A DNA stretch of 5,714 bases from Phycisphaeraceae bacterium (GTDB lineage Bacteria > Planctomycetota > Phycisphaerae > Phycisphaerales > Phycisphaeraceae), in NCBI GenBank assembly GCA_003551485.1, contig PUMS01000072.1, forward strand, positions 1-5,714. Direction: 5' to 3'. Both the position numbers and the translations under genes were made by a program. The notes under the pieces are model-generated. The model did not search any database. It had not been told where the DNA came from and worked only from the letters and a program-made list of their open reading frames with translations. Of the stretch, positions 1 to 5,668 are shown one piece after another. Within the stretch, counting starts at the first letter, position 1, and the number at the start of each line of letters is the position of its first letter.

Positions 1-36
1 CCCGGCCGCGCGTGCTAGACGGCCTGCTGCAAAGGG

Positions 37-1005
37 ATGTACTTCAACGACCTGGCCCTGCTCGACACCACGTTGCGGCAAGGCGGTGCCCTCGACAACG
101 CCGACACGACCCTCGCCGCTTACCGCAAGGCCCTGCTGGAAGCCGCCCGTGGAGGGATCGCCACTCGCCGCGAGTGGATCAACCAGACCGCGGACCGCAA
201 GCCTTTTCCGCTTACCAGCGCACTGATGACGGGCTGCATCGACGCCGGCGATGACTACCAGCGTGCCATGCCCTACCCGGCCATCTACTGCGCCTACACG
301 CGCGGGACGAGCAACGCCATCAACGCAATGGCCGCCCTCGAGCAACTGGTCTGGACGGGGCGGATGTCGCTGCGGGAACTGCTGTCAGCGGTCGACGCCG
401 GCGATGAAGCGGTCAATCAACGTCTGCGGAGCTGTCCACGCTGGGGCAATGACGATGACCGGGCCGACCGGTGGGCCGCGGTGCTTGATGAGGCGCGCAC
501 CGCCGCGCTGCGGCAGGCTGCGGCCGAAGCGGGACTGCCGCCGATCCTCTGCTGCCACGTCGTGCGCAGTCTCCATCACGTGGACGGCCGCGGCATCGGG
601 CCGACGCTCGATGGGCGGCGCAGCGCAGAGGCCGTGGCCGACAGCATCGGTGCCGTCTGCGGGGAAGCCGCGGCGGGTCCAACGGCCATGCTCAACAGCG
701 TGCTGAAGCTCAACGCCGTGGCGGCCTACGCGGGCATCTACAACCTCAACCTCACCCTGGCGGGTGGCGCGCAGTCGTCACCGCCGGTACTGCGGGCGCT
801 TTGTGAGGCGTTCTTCCACGACGGCGGGCAGGAGCTTCAGATCAACGTTTTGGATGCGCGCAAGCTCCAGGCCGCGATGGAGAGGCCCGCCGACTTCCAG
901 GACCTGGTCGTCCGCATCGCCGGGCTCAACGCCAGGTTTGTGGAGCTCAGTGCGCTGGAACAGCAGGAGATCATCCGCCGGGCCGAGTACGCCGCGGGAA
1001 GTTAA
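37..1005 (+). CDS. Glycyl radical enzyme (pyruvate formate-lyase-like), C-terminal half; 5' part missing or interrupted
   Basis: Seen: 322 codons ending in TAA. The C-terminal signature RIAGLNARF places the radical glycine at residue 296 (bases 922-924), 27 residues from the end counting the glycine, as in pyruvate formate-lyase relatives. Other family landmarks are PRWGNDDDRAD (134-144), GPTLDGRR (188-195), then GPTAMLNSVLKL and GGQELQINVLD. Family knowledge: these anaerobic enzymes store a radical on this glycine, installed by a radical-SAM activase, and pass it to a cysteine in the middle of a protein of about 750-850 residues. Here homology starts at the first residues (YFNDLALLDTTLRQG), which match the segment just after the catalytic cysteine. 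The cysteine should therefore lie just before base 1. The frame has a TAG at 16-18, and AAAGGG touches the ATG, too close to serve as a ribosome site. So 37 is probably not a natural start, and the gene is broken, frameshifted or split. The substrate is unknown: GLNARF replaces the usual GY, and no activase is visible. Confidence 0.85.
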   Translation: MYFNDLALLDTTLRQGGALDNADTTLAAYRKALLEAARGGIATRREWINQTADRKPFPLTSALMTGCIDAGDDYQRAMPYPAIYCAYTRGTSNAINAMAALEQLVWTGRMSLRELLSAVDAGDEAVNQRLRSCPRWGNDDDRADRWAAVLDEARTAALRQAAAEAGLPPILCCHVVRSLHHVDGRGIGPTLDGRRSAEAVADSIGAVCGEAAAGPTAMLNSVLKLNAVAAYAGIYNLNLTLAGGAQSSPPVLRALCEAFFHDGGQELQINVLDARKLQAAMERPADFQDLVVRIAGLNARFVELSALEQQEIIRRAEYAAGS

Positions 1006-1026
1006 GACGGCAAATCCCCCCGAAGA

Positions 1027-1045
1027 CGCCCGGAGGCTCCGGGCG
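1027..1045 (+). terminator. GC-rich hairpin after the glycyl radical enzyme
   Basis: CGCCCGGAG (1027-1035) and CTCCGGGCG (1037-1045) are perfect reverse complements, giving about 8 bp closed by a 3-base loop. It starts 22 bases after the TAA of the upstream gene, where a terminator would be expected. No T-run follows (the next bases are C/G rich), so intrinsic termination is not well supported. It may instead be a dispersed palindrome or an mRNA-stabilising hairpin. Confidence 0.35.
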
Positions 1046-1094
1046 CCCGGCACCCGTGTGGGGGGCATCCAGACCTGTTCCGCTTTCGCACGCG

Positions 1095-1109
1095 AAGGGG
1101 ACTGACATG
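1095..1109 (+). promoter_or_regulatory. Shine-Dalgarno site and ATG out of frame with the PEP-CTERM ORF
   Basis: AAGGGG (1095-1100) stands 6 bases before an ATG at 1107, a good initiation arrangement. That ATG opens only a 13-codon frame (MRERVAPGCAHGR) ending at TGA 1146-1148. The PEP-CTERM reading frame that follows is in another phase. Either this is a chance site, or it is the original start of the gene and an indel has separated it from the body. Confidence 0.35.
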
Positions 1110-1137
1110 CGGGAGCGTGTGGCACCGGGTTGCGCGC

Positions 1138-1449
1138 ATGGCCGATGACGATGTCCTGTTGCCCGATGCCCAGCGCGGCCAGGTCGGCCCCGCATACCTT
1201 GGGGTACTGATCGACGGCATGGGGAAGCAGACCGACGGCGGCTGGACGGCGGGCGACCTGACCGGCGATCGCTGCGTGGGCCTTCGCGATGCCTCACAGG
1301 TGCTGGCCCGTTTCGGCGATGATCTCGAGCTGTCACCCACCGCCACGGTTACCGCCACCGCGATCCCGGAGCCCACCACGCTCGCCCTGCTGGCCGCCGC
1401 CGCGCCGCTTCGGTGGTTGCGGCGACGGCGCCCGCCGGTGGAAGGTTGA
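1138..1449 (+). CDS. Short PEP-CTERM protein with dockerin-like repeat, probably a gene remnant
   Basis: The frame is open from the previous stop; starts available are GTG 1117 and ATG 1138. From ATG 1138 the product is 103 residues. Two recognisable parts are seen. GDLTGDRCVGLRD has the acidic spacing of a type-I dockerin or EF-hand calcium loop, single rather than the usual pair. Then comes IPEPTTLALL with the PEP core at 1366-1374 (residues 77-79), a short alanine/leucine-rich stretch and the basic end RWLRRRR, which is the PEP-CTERM sorting tail (motif, membrane span, arginine cluster). In the known system such tails direct exported proteins to exosortase processing at the cell envelope. 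No signal peptide is visible, which an authentic substrate needs, and the hydrophobic span is short and interrupted by proline. Neither start has a good ribosome site. I read it as the C-terminal remnant of a larger exported protein; an expressed small protein is possible. Confidence 0.55.
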   Translation: MADDDVLLPDAQRGQVGPAYLGVLIDGMGKQTDGGWTAGDLTGDRCVGLRDASQVLARFGDDLELSPTATVTATAIPEPTTLALLAAAAPLRWLRRRRPPVEG

Positions 1450-1462
1450 GGCGCGGCCGGGA

Positions 1463-1491
1463 TTGCGTACTCTGCGGTCCTGTGATAGGTG
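1463..1491 (+). promoter_or_regulatory. Possible promoter for the cupin gene (weak)
   Basis: TTGCGT at 1463-1468 and TAGGTG at 1486-1491 are separated by 17 bases, the normal spacing, but both hexamers are poor matches to the sigma-70 consensus. The location, between the preceding stop and the cupin start, suits a promoter with a leader of about 50 bases carrying the ribosome site. Confidence 0.2.
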
Positions 1492-1533
1492 TATCGAGGC
1501 TCAATTTCAATCCGCAGTCCCGGCCCCGATGAT

Positions 1534-1538
1534 GGAGG
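1534..1538 (+). promoter_or_regulatory. Ribosome binding site that sets the cupin start
   Basis: GGAGG lies 7 bases before ATG 1546. It is the best Shine-Dalgarno site in the window and favours this start over the upstream in-frame codon at 1489, whose extra residues (MYRGSISIRSP...) do not look like protein of this family. Confidence 0.75.
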
Positions 1539-1545
1539 ATGCCGC

Positions 1546-1917
1546 ATGACCAGCCCGCAGTCCGCGCCCACACCCACGCCCACGCCACAGGACTTCCGCT
1601 TTGTCCCCGATCTGGCCGCGCACATCGAGCCGCCGGCGGATGGCACGCTCAGCGTCACCGTACACCAGGATGAGCATGTCAAGATCGTGCTCTTCGGCTT
1701 CGCCAAGGGGCAGGAACTGAGCGAGCACACCGCGGCGGTGCCGGCGATCATGCATCAGTTGCGCGGCCGGGCGCGGTGGGTCATCGCCGGCAGCGAGCGC
1801 GAGGCCGGGCAGGGCGCCTGGTGTCACATGGCCGCCCACACGCCCCACACCGTCATCGCCGATGAGGCCTGCGTGATGCTGCTGGTGCTGCTCAAGAGCG
1901 CCCGAGCCGCCGGGTGA
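1546..1917 (+). CDS. Small single-domain cupin protein
   Basis: The product is 123 residues, typical of a one-domain cupin. The N-terminus is a flexible threonine/proline run (residues 8-14). The barrel follows, with motif 1 around GFAKGQELSEHT (51-62), the inter-motif stretch LRGRARWVIAG, and motif 2 around GAWCHMAAHTPH (90-101). Family knowledge: cupin motifs supply a metal site from two histidines and a glutamate in motif 1 and a histidine in motif 2. Here H61 and H101 are present, but the second motif-1 histidine is alanine (A63) and the P-x-G turn of motif 2 reads A-A-H. Metal binding is therefore uncertain, with H70, H94 or H98 possible substitutes. There is no signal peptide, so a cytoplasmic location is inferred. 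The role is unknown; such proteins range from sugar-binding sensors to small oxygenases or isomerases. Neighbours give no clue, and the gene looks like a single transcription unit. Confidence 0.75.
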   Translation: MTSPQSAPTPTPTPQDFRFVPDLAAHIEPPADGTLSVTVHQDEHVKIVLFGFAKGQELSEHTAAVPAIMHQLRGRARWVIAGSEREAGQGAWCHMAAHTPHTVIADEACVMLLVLLKSARAAG

Positions 1918-1983
1918 TCGCTCCGGCCCCGGCCAAGCGCGGCAGCGCGGGCGCCGGGTGCCGGTGGGACGCTGCGTTGTGGT

Positions 1984-2000
1984 GCAGGCTTCCAGCCTGC
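1984..2000. repeat. Short palindrome, likely a dispersed intergenic repeat
   Basis: GCAGGCT, loop TCC, AGCCTGC: a perfect 7-bp stem with a 3-base loop. From general knowledge, GCAGGCTTCCAGCCTGC is a familiar intergenic motif in planctomycete and related genomes; read on the minus strand it gives the artefact peptide AGWKPAPQ. The perfect stem is seen here; that it is dispersed is remembered, not shown by this window, which has one copy. Confidence 0.6.
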
Positions 2001-2014
2001 CCTGAAATTCCGGC

Positions 2015-2112
2015 CCCCTCTCCCTCCGGGAGAGGGCTGGGGTGAGGGGAGACTCCCGGGGCAGCGTGCGAATCTGCCCTCACCCCCGACCCCTCTCCCG
2101 GGGGGAGAGGGG
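2015..2112. repeat. Inverted pair of REP-like palindromes (REPIN-like)
   Basis: Copy 1 (2015-2048) is a hairpin with arms CCCTCTCCC (2016-2024) and GGGAGAGGG (2028-2036), loop TCC, followed by a GGGGTGAGGG tail. Copy 2 (2077-2112) is the same unit in the opposite direction: CCCTCACCCC, then perfect 10-bp arms CCCCTCTCCC (2090-2099) and GGGAGAGGGG (2103-2112). The two tails (2039-2048 and 2077-2086) are exact reverse complements, so the whole can fold into one stem carrying two side hairpins, the usual architecture of a REPIN. Palindromes with the CCCTCTCCC core are widespread in high-GC bacteria. No RAYT-type transposase is visible in the window. Confidence 0.75.
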
Positions 2113-2204
2113 AGTGAGAGGCGTCCGCGCTTTTCATCCTCGTGGGTGATGCACCAGCCTCGTGACACACTGCCCTGAAGATTGCGCCGGGGAGCCGGTG
2201 ACAC

Positions 2205-2270
2205 GGAGCGCGGCCGTCTCGGCCGGATTCCGGCGCACGGAACCCGGAGTGGCCGAGACGGCCGCTCTCC
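2205..2270. repeat. Long inverted repeat, 20-bp arms, with nested hairpin
   Basis: Arms 2205-2224 and 2251-2270 are reverse complements with one mismatch (2209 against 2266); the inner 15 bp, GCGGCCGTCTCGGCC and its complement, are perfect. The 26-base loop itself contains TTCCG (2228-2232) and CGGAA (2238-2242), a smaller hairpin. The element ends about 40 bases before the polX -10 hexamer. It lacks a T-run on either strand, so it is more like a dispersed palindromic element or cruciform than a terminator. I see no gene or target-site duplication associated with it. Confidence 0.75.
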
Positions 2271-2294
2271 ATGCCACACCCGCGCCGGTGGCAT
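2271..2294. repeat. 7-bp hairpin just upstream of the polX promoter
   Basis: ATGCCAC (2271-2277) and GTGGCAT (2288-2294) form a perfect 7-bp stem with a 10-base loop. It directly abuts the larger inverted repeat and ends 13 bases before the polX -10 hexamer, so it overlaps where a -35 region would be. It could be a binding site for a dimeric regulator or part of the repeat cluster; the sequence does not decide. Confidence 0.45.
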
Positions 2295-2307
2295 CGCGTC
2301 GGGCCTG

Positions 2308-2313
2308 TAGAAT
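2308..2313 (+). promoter_or_regulatory. -10-like hexamer for polX
   Basis: TAGAAT lies 11 bases before GTG 2325. A transcript starting 6-7 bases after it would have only a few untranslated bases. No Shine-Dalgarno site lies before the GTG and no clear -35 box is seen. Assigned by position and by analogy with the same arrangement at two later genes. Confidence 0.45.
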
Positions 2314-2324
2314 GGGCGCCAGCC

Positions 2325-4067
2325 GTGTCGAGTCAGAACCTCCAACTCGCGGCGATCTTCCATCGCATGGCGCAGATCACTGAGATACTCGGTGGCGACC
2401 GGTTTCGCATCAACAGTTTCGAGCGCGCCTCGCGCGCGCTGGCGGAGCTGGCCGAGGATGTGGCAGCGATCGGGCCCGATGCCAAGGCGCTTCAGCGCAT
2501 CGAGGGCATCGGTGAGGGTACAGCGCGGCGGATCGCCGAGTTTCTCGAAACCGGCCGCATCAAGGACCACGATGAGCTGACGGCGAAGGTCCCGTCCGGT
2601 CTCTTGAAGCTGCTGGACATCCAGGGCCTCGGGCCCAAGAAGGTGGCGGTGCTGTGGAAGGAGGCGGGCATCGAGGACCTGGCCTCGCTCAAGCGGAAGC
2701 TCGGGGGCAATGCCCTGGCCGACCTGCCCGGATTCGGAAGGAAGACGGTCGAGAACCTGCGAAAGAACCTGGCCTTCATCGAGCAGGCCGGGCAGCGCTA
2801 CCGCCTCGGTGATGCCCTGCCCATGGCGGTGTGGATCGTCGAGCAGCTCCGCCCGGTCAGGGGTGTGGAGCAGATCAGCTACGCCGGCAGCCTCCGCCGC
2901 GGCCGCGAGACCATCGGCGACATCGACATCGTCGTGGCCTTCAAGGGCCGCGACCGCGCGGGTCTGATCGAGGCCTTCAAGGGCCTGGAGGTGGTCGACG
3001 AGGTACTCATGAGCGGCTCGACCAAGACCTCGGTGCGCACCGGCGATGGGATGCAGGTGGACCTGCGCATCGTCGAGCCGCAACAGTACGGCGCAGCGCT
3101 GATGTACTTCACCGGCTCGAAGGAACACAACGTTGAGCTTCGCGAGCGGGCACAAAAGATGGGCATGACGCTCAACGAGTATGCCCTGTCACGGGTGAAG
3201 GATGAGAAAGTGGTGGCCTCGAAGACGGAGCAGGAGATCTACAAGGCACTGAAGCTGGCGTGGATTCCACCCGAACTGCGCGAGGCGCGGGCCGAGATCG
3301 CACTTGCCGGGAAGGGCAGGCTTCCCACGCTCATCGAACTGGCCGACATCAGGTCCGAGCTGCATACCCACACCACGGCCAGCGATGGGCACTGGTCCAT
3401 CGAGGAACTGGCCGCGTGTGCTGTCGAGCGCGGGTATCACACCGTGGCCATCACGGATCACTCGCGCAGCCAGGTCCAGGCCAACGGGTTGTCAGCCCAG
3501 CGGCTGGAGAAGCACATCGAGGCGGTGCGGAAGGTGGCGGCGAAGCTCAAGGGGCGCATCACCGTGCTGGCCGGCAGCGAGGTCGACATCCTGGCCGATG
3601 GCGCGCTGGACTACCCCAACAGCCTGCTCAAGCAGCTCGACATCATCGTCGCCTCGCCCCACGCCGCGCTGTCGCAGGAGCCGAAGAAGGCTACCGAACG
3701 GCTGCTCAAGGCGATCCACAACCCCTATGTGACCATGCTGGGCCACCCCACCGGGCGGCTGATCAACCGCCGCGAGGGGCTGAGCCCGGACATGAAGCGG
3801 GTCATCGCCGCCGCGGCCGAACGCGGCATCGCCCTCGAGCTCAACGCCAATGCCTGGCGCCTGGACGTGCGCGACAGCCACGCCCGCATGGCCATCGAGG
3901 CCGGTGTGAAGCTGTCGATCAACACCGATGCCCACGGCGCGCCCGACCTGGACCAGCTCATCTTCGGCATCCTCACTGCCCGCCGCGCCGGTGCCACGGC
4001 CCAGGACGTGATCAACTGCATGTCGCGCCAGGAACTGGCCCGCTGGCTGGCAGCGACACGGGGGTAA
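2325..4067 (+). CDS. polX: Bacterial DNA polymerase X with PHP exonuclease domain
   Basis: The 580-residue product is near the usual size of this family (about 570). It fills short gaps in base excision repair in the cytoplasm. Domains in order: the N-terminal DNA-binding domain (about 1-90) with helix-hairpin-helix IEGIGEGTA (59-67); two more hairpins, IQGLGPKK (99-106) and LPGFGRK (134-140); the nucleotidyltransferase palm with AGSLRRG (187-193), GDIDIVV (198-204) and MQVDLR (243-248), giving the catalytic aspartates D199, D201 and D246; the nucleotide-binding segment YFTGSKEHN (261-269); and a C-terminal PHP domain from about 343 with ELHTHT (345-350), ITDHS (376-380), GSEVDI (417-422), SPHA (444-447), GHPTG (473-477) and NTDAHG (533-538). 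The PHP metal ligands look intact, so a 3'-5' exonuclease function, as known for Bacillus and Thermus PolX, is expected. GTG 2325 is chosen because homology begins at NLQLAAIFHRMAQITEILG. The in-frame ATG 2367 would cut the first helix, and starts near 2271 lie in the repeat region. Confidence 0.95.
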   Translation: MSSQNLQLAAIFHRMAQITEILGGDRFRINSFERASRALAELAEDVAAIGPDAKALQRIEGIGEGTARRIAEFLETGRIKDHDELTAKVPSGLLKLLDIQGLGPKKVAVLWKEAGIEDLASLKRKLGGNALADLPGFGRKTVENLRKNLAFIEQAGQRYRLGDALPMAVWIVEQLRPVRGVEQISYAGSLRRGRETIGDIDIVVAFKGRDRAGLIEAFKGLEVVDEVLMSGSTKTSVRTGDGMQVDLRIVEPQQYGAALMYFTGSKEHNVELRERAQKMGMTLNEYALSRVKDEKVVASKTEQEIYKALKLAWIPPELREARAEIALAGKGRLPTLIELADIRSELHTHTTASDGHWSIEELAACAVERGYHTVAITDHSRSQVQANGLSAQRLEKHIEAVRKVAAKLKGRITVLAGSEVDILADGALDYPNSLLKQLDIIVASPHAALSQEPKKATERLLKAIHNPYVTMLGHPTGRLINRREGLSPDMKRVIAAAAERGIALELNANAWRLDVRDSHARMAIEAGVKLSINTDAHGAPDLDQLIFGILTARRAGATAQDVINCMSRQELARWLAATRG

Positions 4068-4147
4068 GGGGGGCCGCGTGCCCACGGCATCATCTCACGG
4101 CCGGCCCGCAGCGCTGTCCGTGCCGCCACTCGCAGCGCCACTTCTGC

Positions 4148-4153
4148 TATGGT
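4148..4153 (+). promoter_or_regulatory. Extended -10-like hexamer for the sulfatase
   Basis: TATGGT is preceded by TGC (4145-4147), the TGn of an extended -10 element, and followed by 7 bases and then ATG 4161. This spacing puts the expected transcription start at or next to the start codon. There is no convincing -35 box or Shine-Dalgarno site. The hexamer overlaps the alternative ATG 4149, which argues against that codon as the start. Confidence 0.45.
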
Positions 4154-4160
4154 GGCGGCC

Positions 4161-5630
4161 ATGAAAGCCGTCATGCTCATGTTCGACAGCCTCAACCGTC
4201 ACATGCTCGGCCCCTACGGCTGCGGGTGGACGCACACGCCCAACTTCCAGCGCCTCGCCGAGCGGACCGCCACGTTCGACCGGGCCTACTGCTGCTCGAT
4301 GCCGTGCATGCCGGCGCGGCGGGAGATCCACACCGGCCGGCCCAACCTGCTCGAGTGCAACTGGGGTGCGATCCAGCCTTACGATGACTCGATGCCCGCC
4401 ATGCTCGGCGCAGCAGGCGTGCAGACCCACCTGTGCTCGGACCACTACCACTACTGGGAAGAGAACGCGGCCAACTACCACGCCCAGTACCGCACGTGGG
4501 AGGCCTTCCGCGGGCAGGAAGGCGATGCATGGATCGGCCATGCCGGCCCCGTCCGGCCGCCGGAGAACATCAACCGCAAGGGCCGCGACCAGGACTGGAT
4601 CAACCGCATGTTCATCCAGCGGGAGCAGCAGTGGTCGCTGGCACAGACGGTGACCGCGGGCATCGACTACCTCAAGCGCAACGCTGGTTTCGACCGCTGG
4701 TTCTGCCAGATCGAGTGCTTCGACCCGCACGAGCCGTGGTTCTCGCCGCGCTGCTACAAGGACATCTACGAAAGGCTGCGCGAATACGATGGCCCGCTGT
4801 TCGACTGGCCCGGCTACTGCGAGGTGACCGAGACGCCCGAGCAGGTCGAGGTTGCGCGCCACAATTACGCTGCGCTGCTGGCGATGTGCGATGCCTACCT
4901 GGGCAACGTGCTCGATACCTTCGACGAACTGGACCTGTGGCGCGACACGATGCTGATCGTCAACACCGACCACGGCTTCCTGCTCGGCGAGCACGGCTGG
5001 TGGGCCAAGAACACCCCGCCGTGGTGGGAGGAGCTTTCCCACATCCCCCTGTTCATCCACGACCCGCGCTGCCCGGGCGCGGCGGGGCAGCGGCGCTCGA
5101 GCTTCGTGCAGACCATCGACCTGGCGCCCACGCTGCTGGGCTACTTCGGCCTCGAGCCGACCGACGCCATGACCGGCGTGGACCTGGCGCCGGTGATCGC
5201 CGGTGACCGCGGCGGGCGAGAGGCGGGGCTGTTCGGCGGCTTCGGCCATTACGTGAGCGTGACCGATGGCCGCCACGTCTACATGCGGGCGCCGGTGCGC
5301 GAGGATGGCCGGCCGCTCAACGAATACGGCCTGACGGTGATGAACCTTCGGCCGCGAATGCAGCGGGGCGAGTCGGTGGACATCGAGATGGTCGATGGCT
5401 TCGCCTTCACCCACGGCCGGCCGACGATGCGCATCGCTGTGCCCCCCGGCCGGGGCAGACACGCCTTCGCCCGCGGCCACCTGCTCTACGACCTCGAGGC
5501 CGACCCCGCCCAGGAGCACCCGCTGACAGACCCGGCCCTGGAGCGCCGGATGCAGCAGATGCTCATCGAGCAGATGCGCCTGGTGGACGCCCCACCCGAG
5601 CAGTACGTGCGCCTGGGGCTGCAAGCGTAG
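4161..5630 (+). CDS. Sulfatase (formylglycine-dependent), apparently cytoplasmic
   Basis: The 489-residue product is a usual length for type I sulfatases of the alkaline phosphatase superfamily, which hydrolyse sulfate esters, or phosphonate monoesters in some relatives. The first strand, MKAVMLMFDSLNRHMLGPYG, includes metal-ligand candidate D9. CMPAR (49-53) matches the C-x-P-x-R motif in which the cysteine (C49) is converted to formylglycine by a separate maturase. NTDHGFLLGEHG (268-279) supplies metal ligands D270 and H271, with H278 and K283 as likely active-site residues. HIPLFIHDPR, IDLAPTLLGYFGLEP and LYDLEADPAQEHPL are typical of the C-terminal half. There is no signal peptide: the sulfatase fold starts at residue 2, so the enzyme should act in the cytoplasm, unlike most planctomycete sulfatases. 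ATG 4161 is preferred over in-frame ATG 4149 because homology starts there. The substrate cannot be read from the sequence, and no carbohydrate genes or maturase lie nearby. It ends in TAG and appears monocistronic. Confidence 0.92.
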   Translation: MKAVMLMFDSLNRHMLGPYGCGWTHTPNFQRLAERTATFDRAYCCSMPCMPARREIHTGRPNLLECNWGAIQPYDDSMPAMLGAAGVQTHLCSDHYHYWEENAANYHAQYRTWEAFRGQEGDAWIGHAGPVRPPENINRKGRDQDWINRMFIQREQQWSLAQTVTAGIDYLKRNAGFDRWFCQIECFDPHEPWFSPRCYKDIYERLREYDGPLFDWPGYCEVTETPEQVEVARHNYAALLAMCDAYLGNVLDTFDELDLWRDTMLIVNTDHGFLLGEHGWWAKNTPPWWEELSHIPLFIHDPRCPGAAGQRRSSFVQTIDLAPTLLGYFGLEPTDAMTGVDLAPVIAGDRGGREAGLFGGFGHYVSVTDGRHVYMRAPVREDGRPLNEYGLTVMNLRPRMQRGESVDIEMVDGFAFTHGRPTMRIAVPPGRGRHAFARGHLLYDLEADPAQEHPLTDPALERRMQQMLIEQMRLVDAPPEQYVRLGLQA

Positions 5631-5643
5631 GCCCGCGGCGGGC
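5631..5643 (+). terminator. Small hairpin directly after the sulfatase stop
   Basis: GCCCG (5631-5635), loop CGG, CGGGC (5639-5643): a 5-bp stem beginning at the first base after TAG. It is short and has no T-run, so it is only a weak terminator candidate. Confidence 0.25.
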
Positions 5644-5668
5644 GGTCCCGTGGCCGGCGGGGTGGCCC

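Larger units (their letters stand above)
1918..2307. other. Repeat-rich intergenic region between the cupin and polX genes
   Basis: These 390 bases hold no convincing gene on either strand. Frames that cross the region encode artefact-like peptides from palindromes. It contains four stem-loops, listed separately. Minor items: 6-bp arms GCAGCG (1942-1947) and CGCTGC (1970-1975) just after the cupin stop, with no T-run, which could weakly terminate the cupin transcript; and GTGACAC occurring twice, at 2162-2168 and 2198-2204. From 2117 to 2161 I see nothing recognisable. Confidence 0.7.

Noticed and set aside
16..18. TAG as a reassigned sense codon (for example pyrrolysine)
   Set aside because: One codon is not evidence, the sulfatase uses TAG as a natural stop, and no pyrrolysine genes are visible; nonsense mutation or frameshift is simpler.
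1002..1751. 249-codon open frame on the minus strand
   Set aside because: No recognisable domain, and it runs antisense through both the PEP-CTERM remnant and the cupin; a third-position G/C shadow.
2015..2112. Possible CRISPR array
   Set aside because: The repeated units are two inverted palindromes, not regularly spaced direct repeats with unique spacers.
2271..2324. Upstream ATG extension of polX
   Set aside because: The extra residues come from the hairpin region and the -10 hexamer, and polX homology starts only after GTG 2325.
1824..3155. 443-codon open frame on the minus strand
   Set aside because: It lies opposite the cupin end, the repeat spacer and polX. The part across the spacer encodes repeat-derived peptides such as AGWKPAPQ and SPLPPGEG, and the rest is a shadow of polX.
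3260..4387. 375-codon open frame on the plus strand, in a different phase from polX
   Set aside because: It overlaps polX and the sulfatase start and has a biased arginine/histidine/glycine composition with no motif; polX in the other phase has every catalytic residue.
4095..5624. 509-codon open frame on the minus strand
   Set aside because: It mirrors the sulfatase gene. Its peptide is rich in histidine, valine, glutamine and arginine without any domain pattern, as expected opposite a high-GC3 gene.
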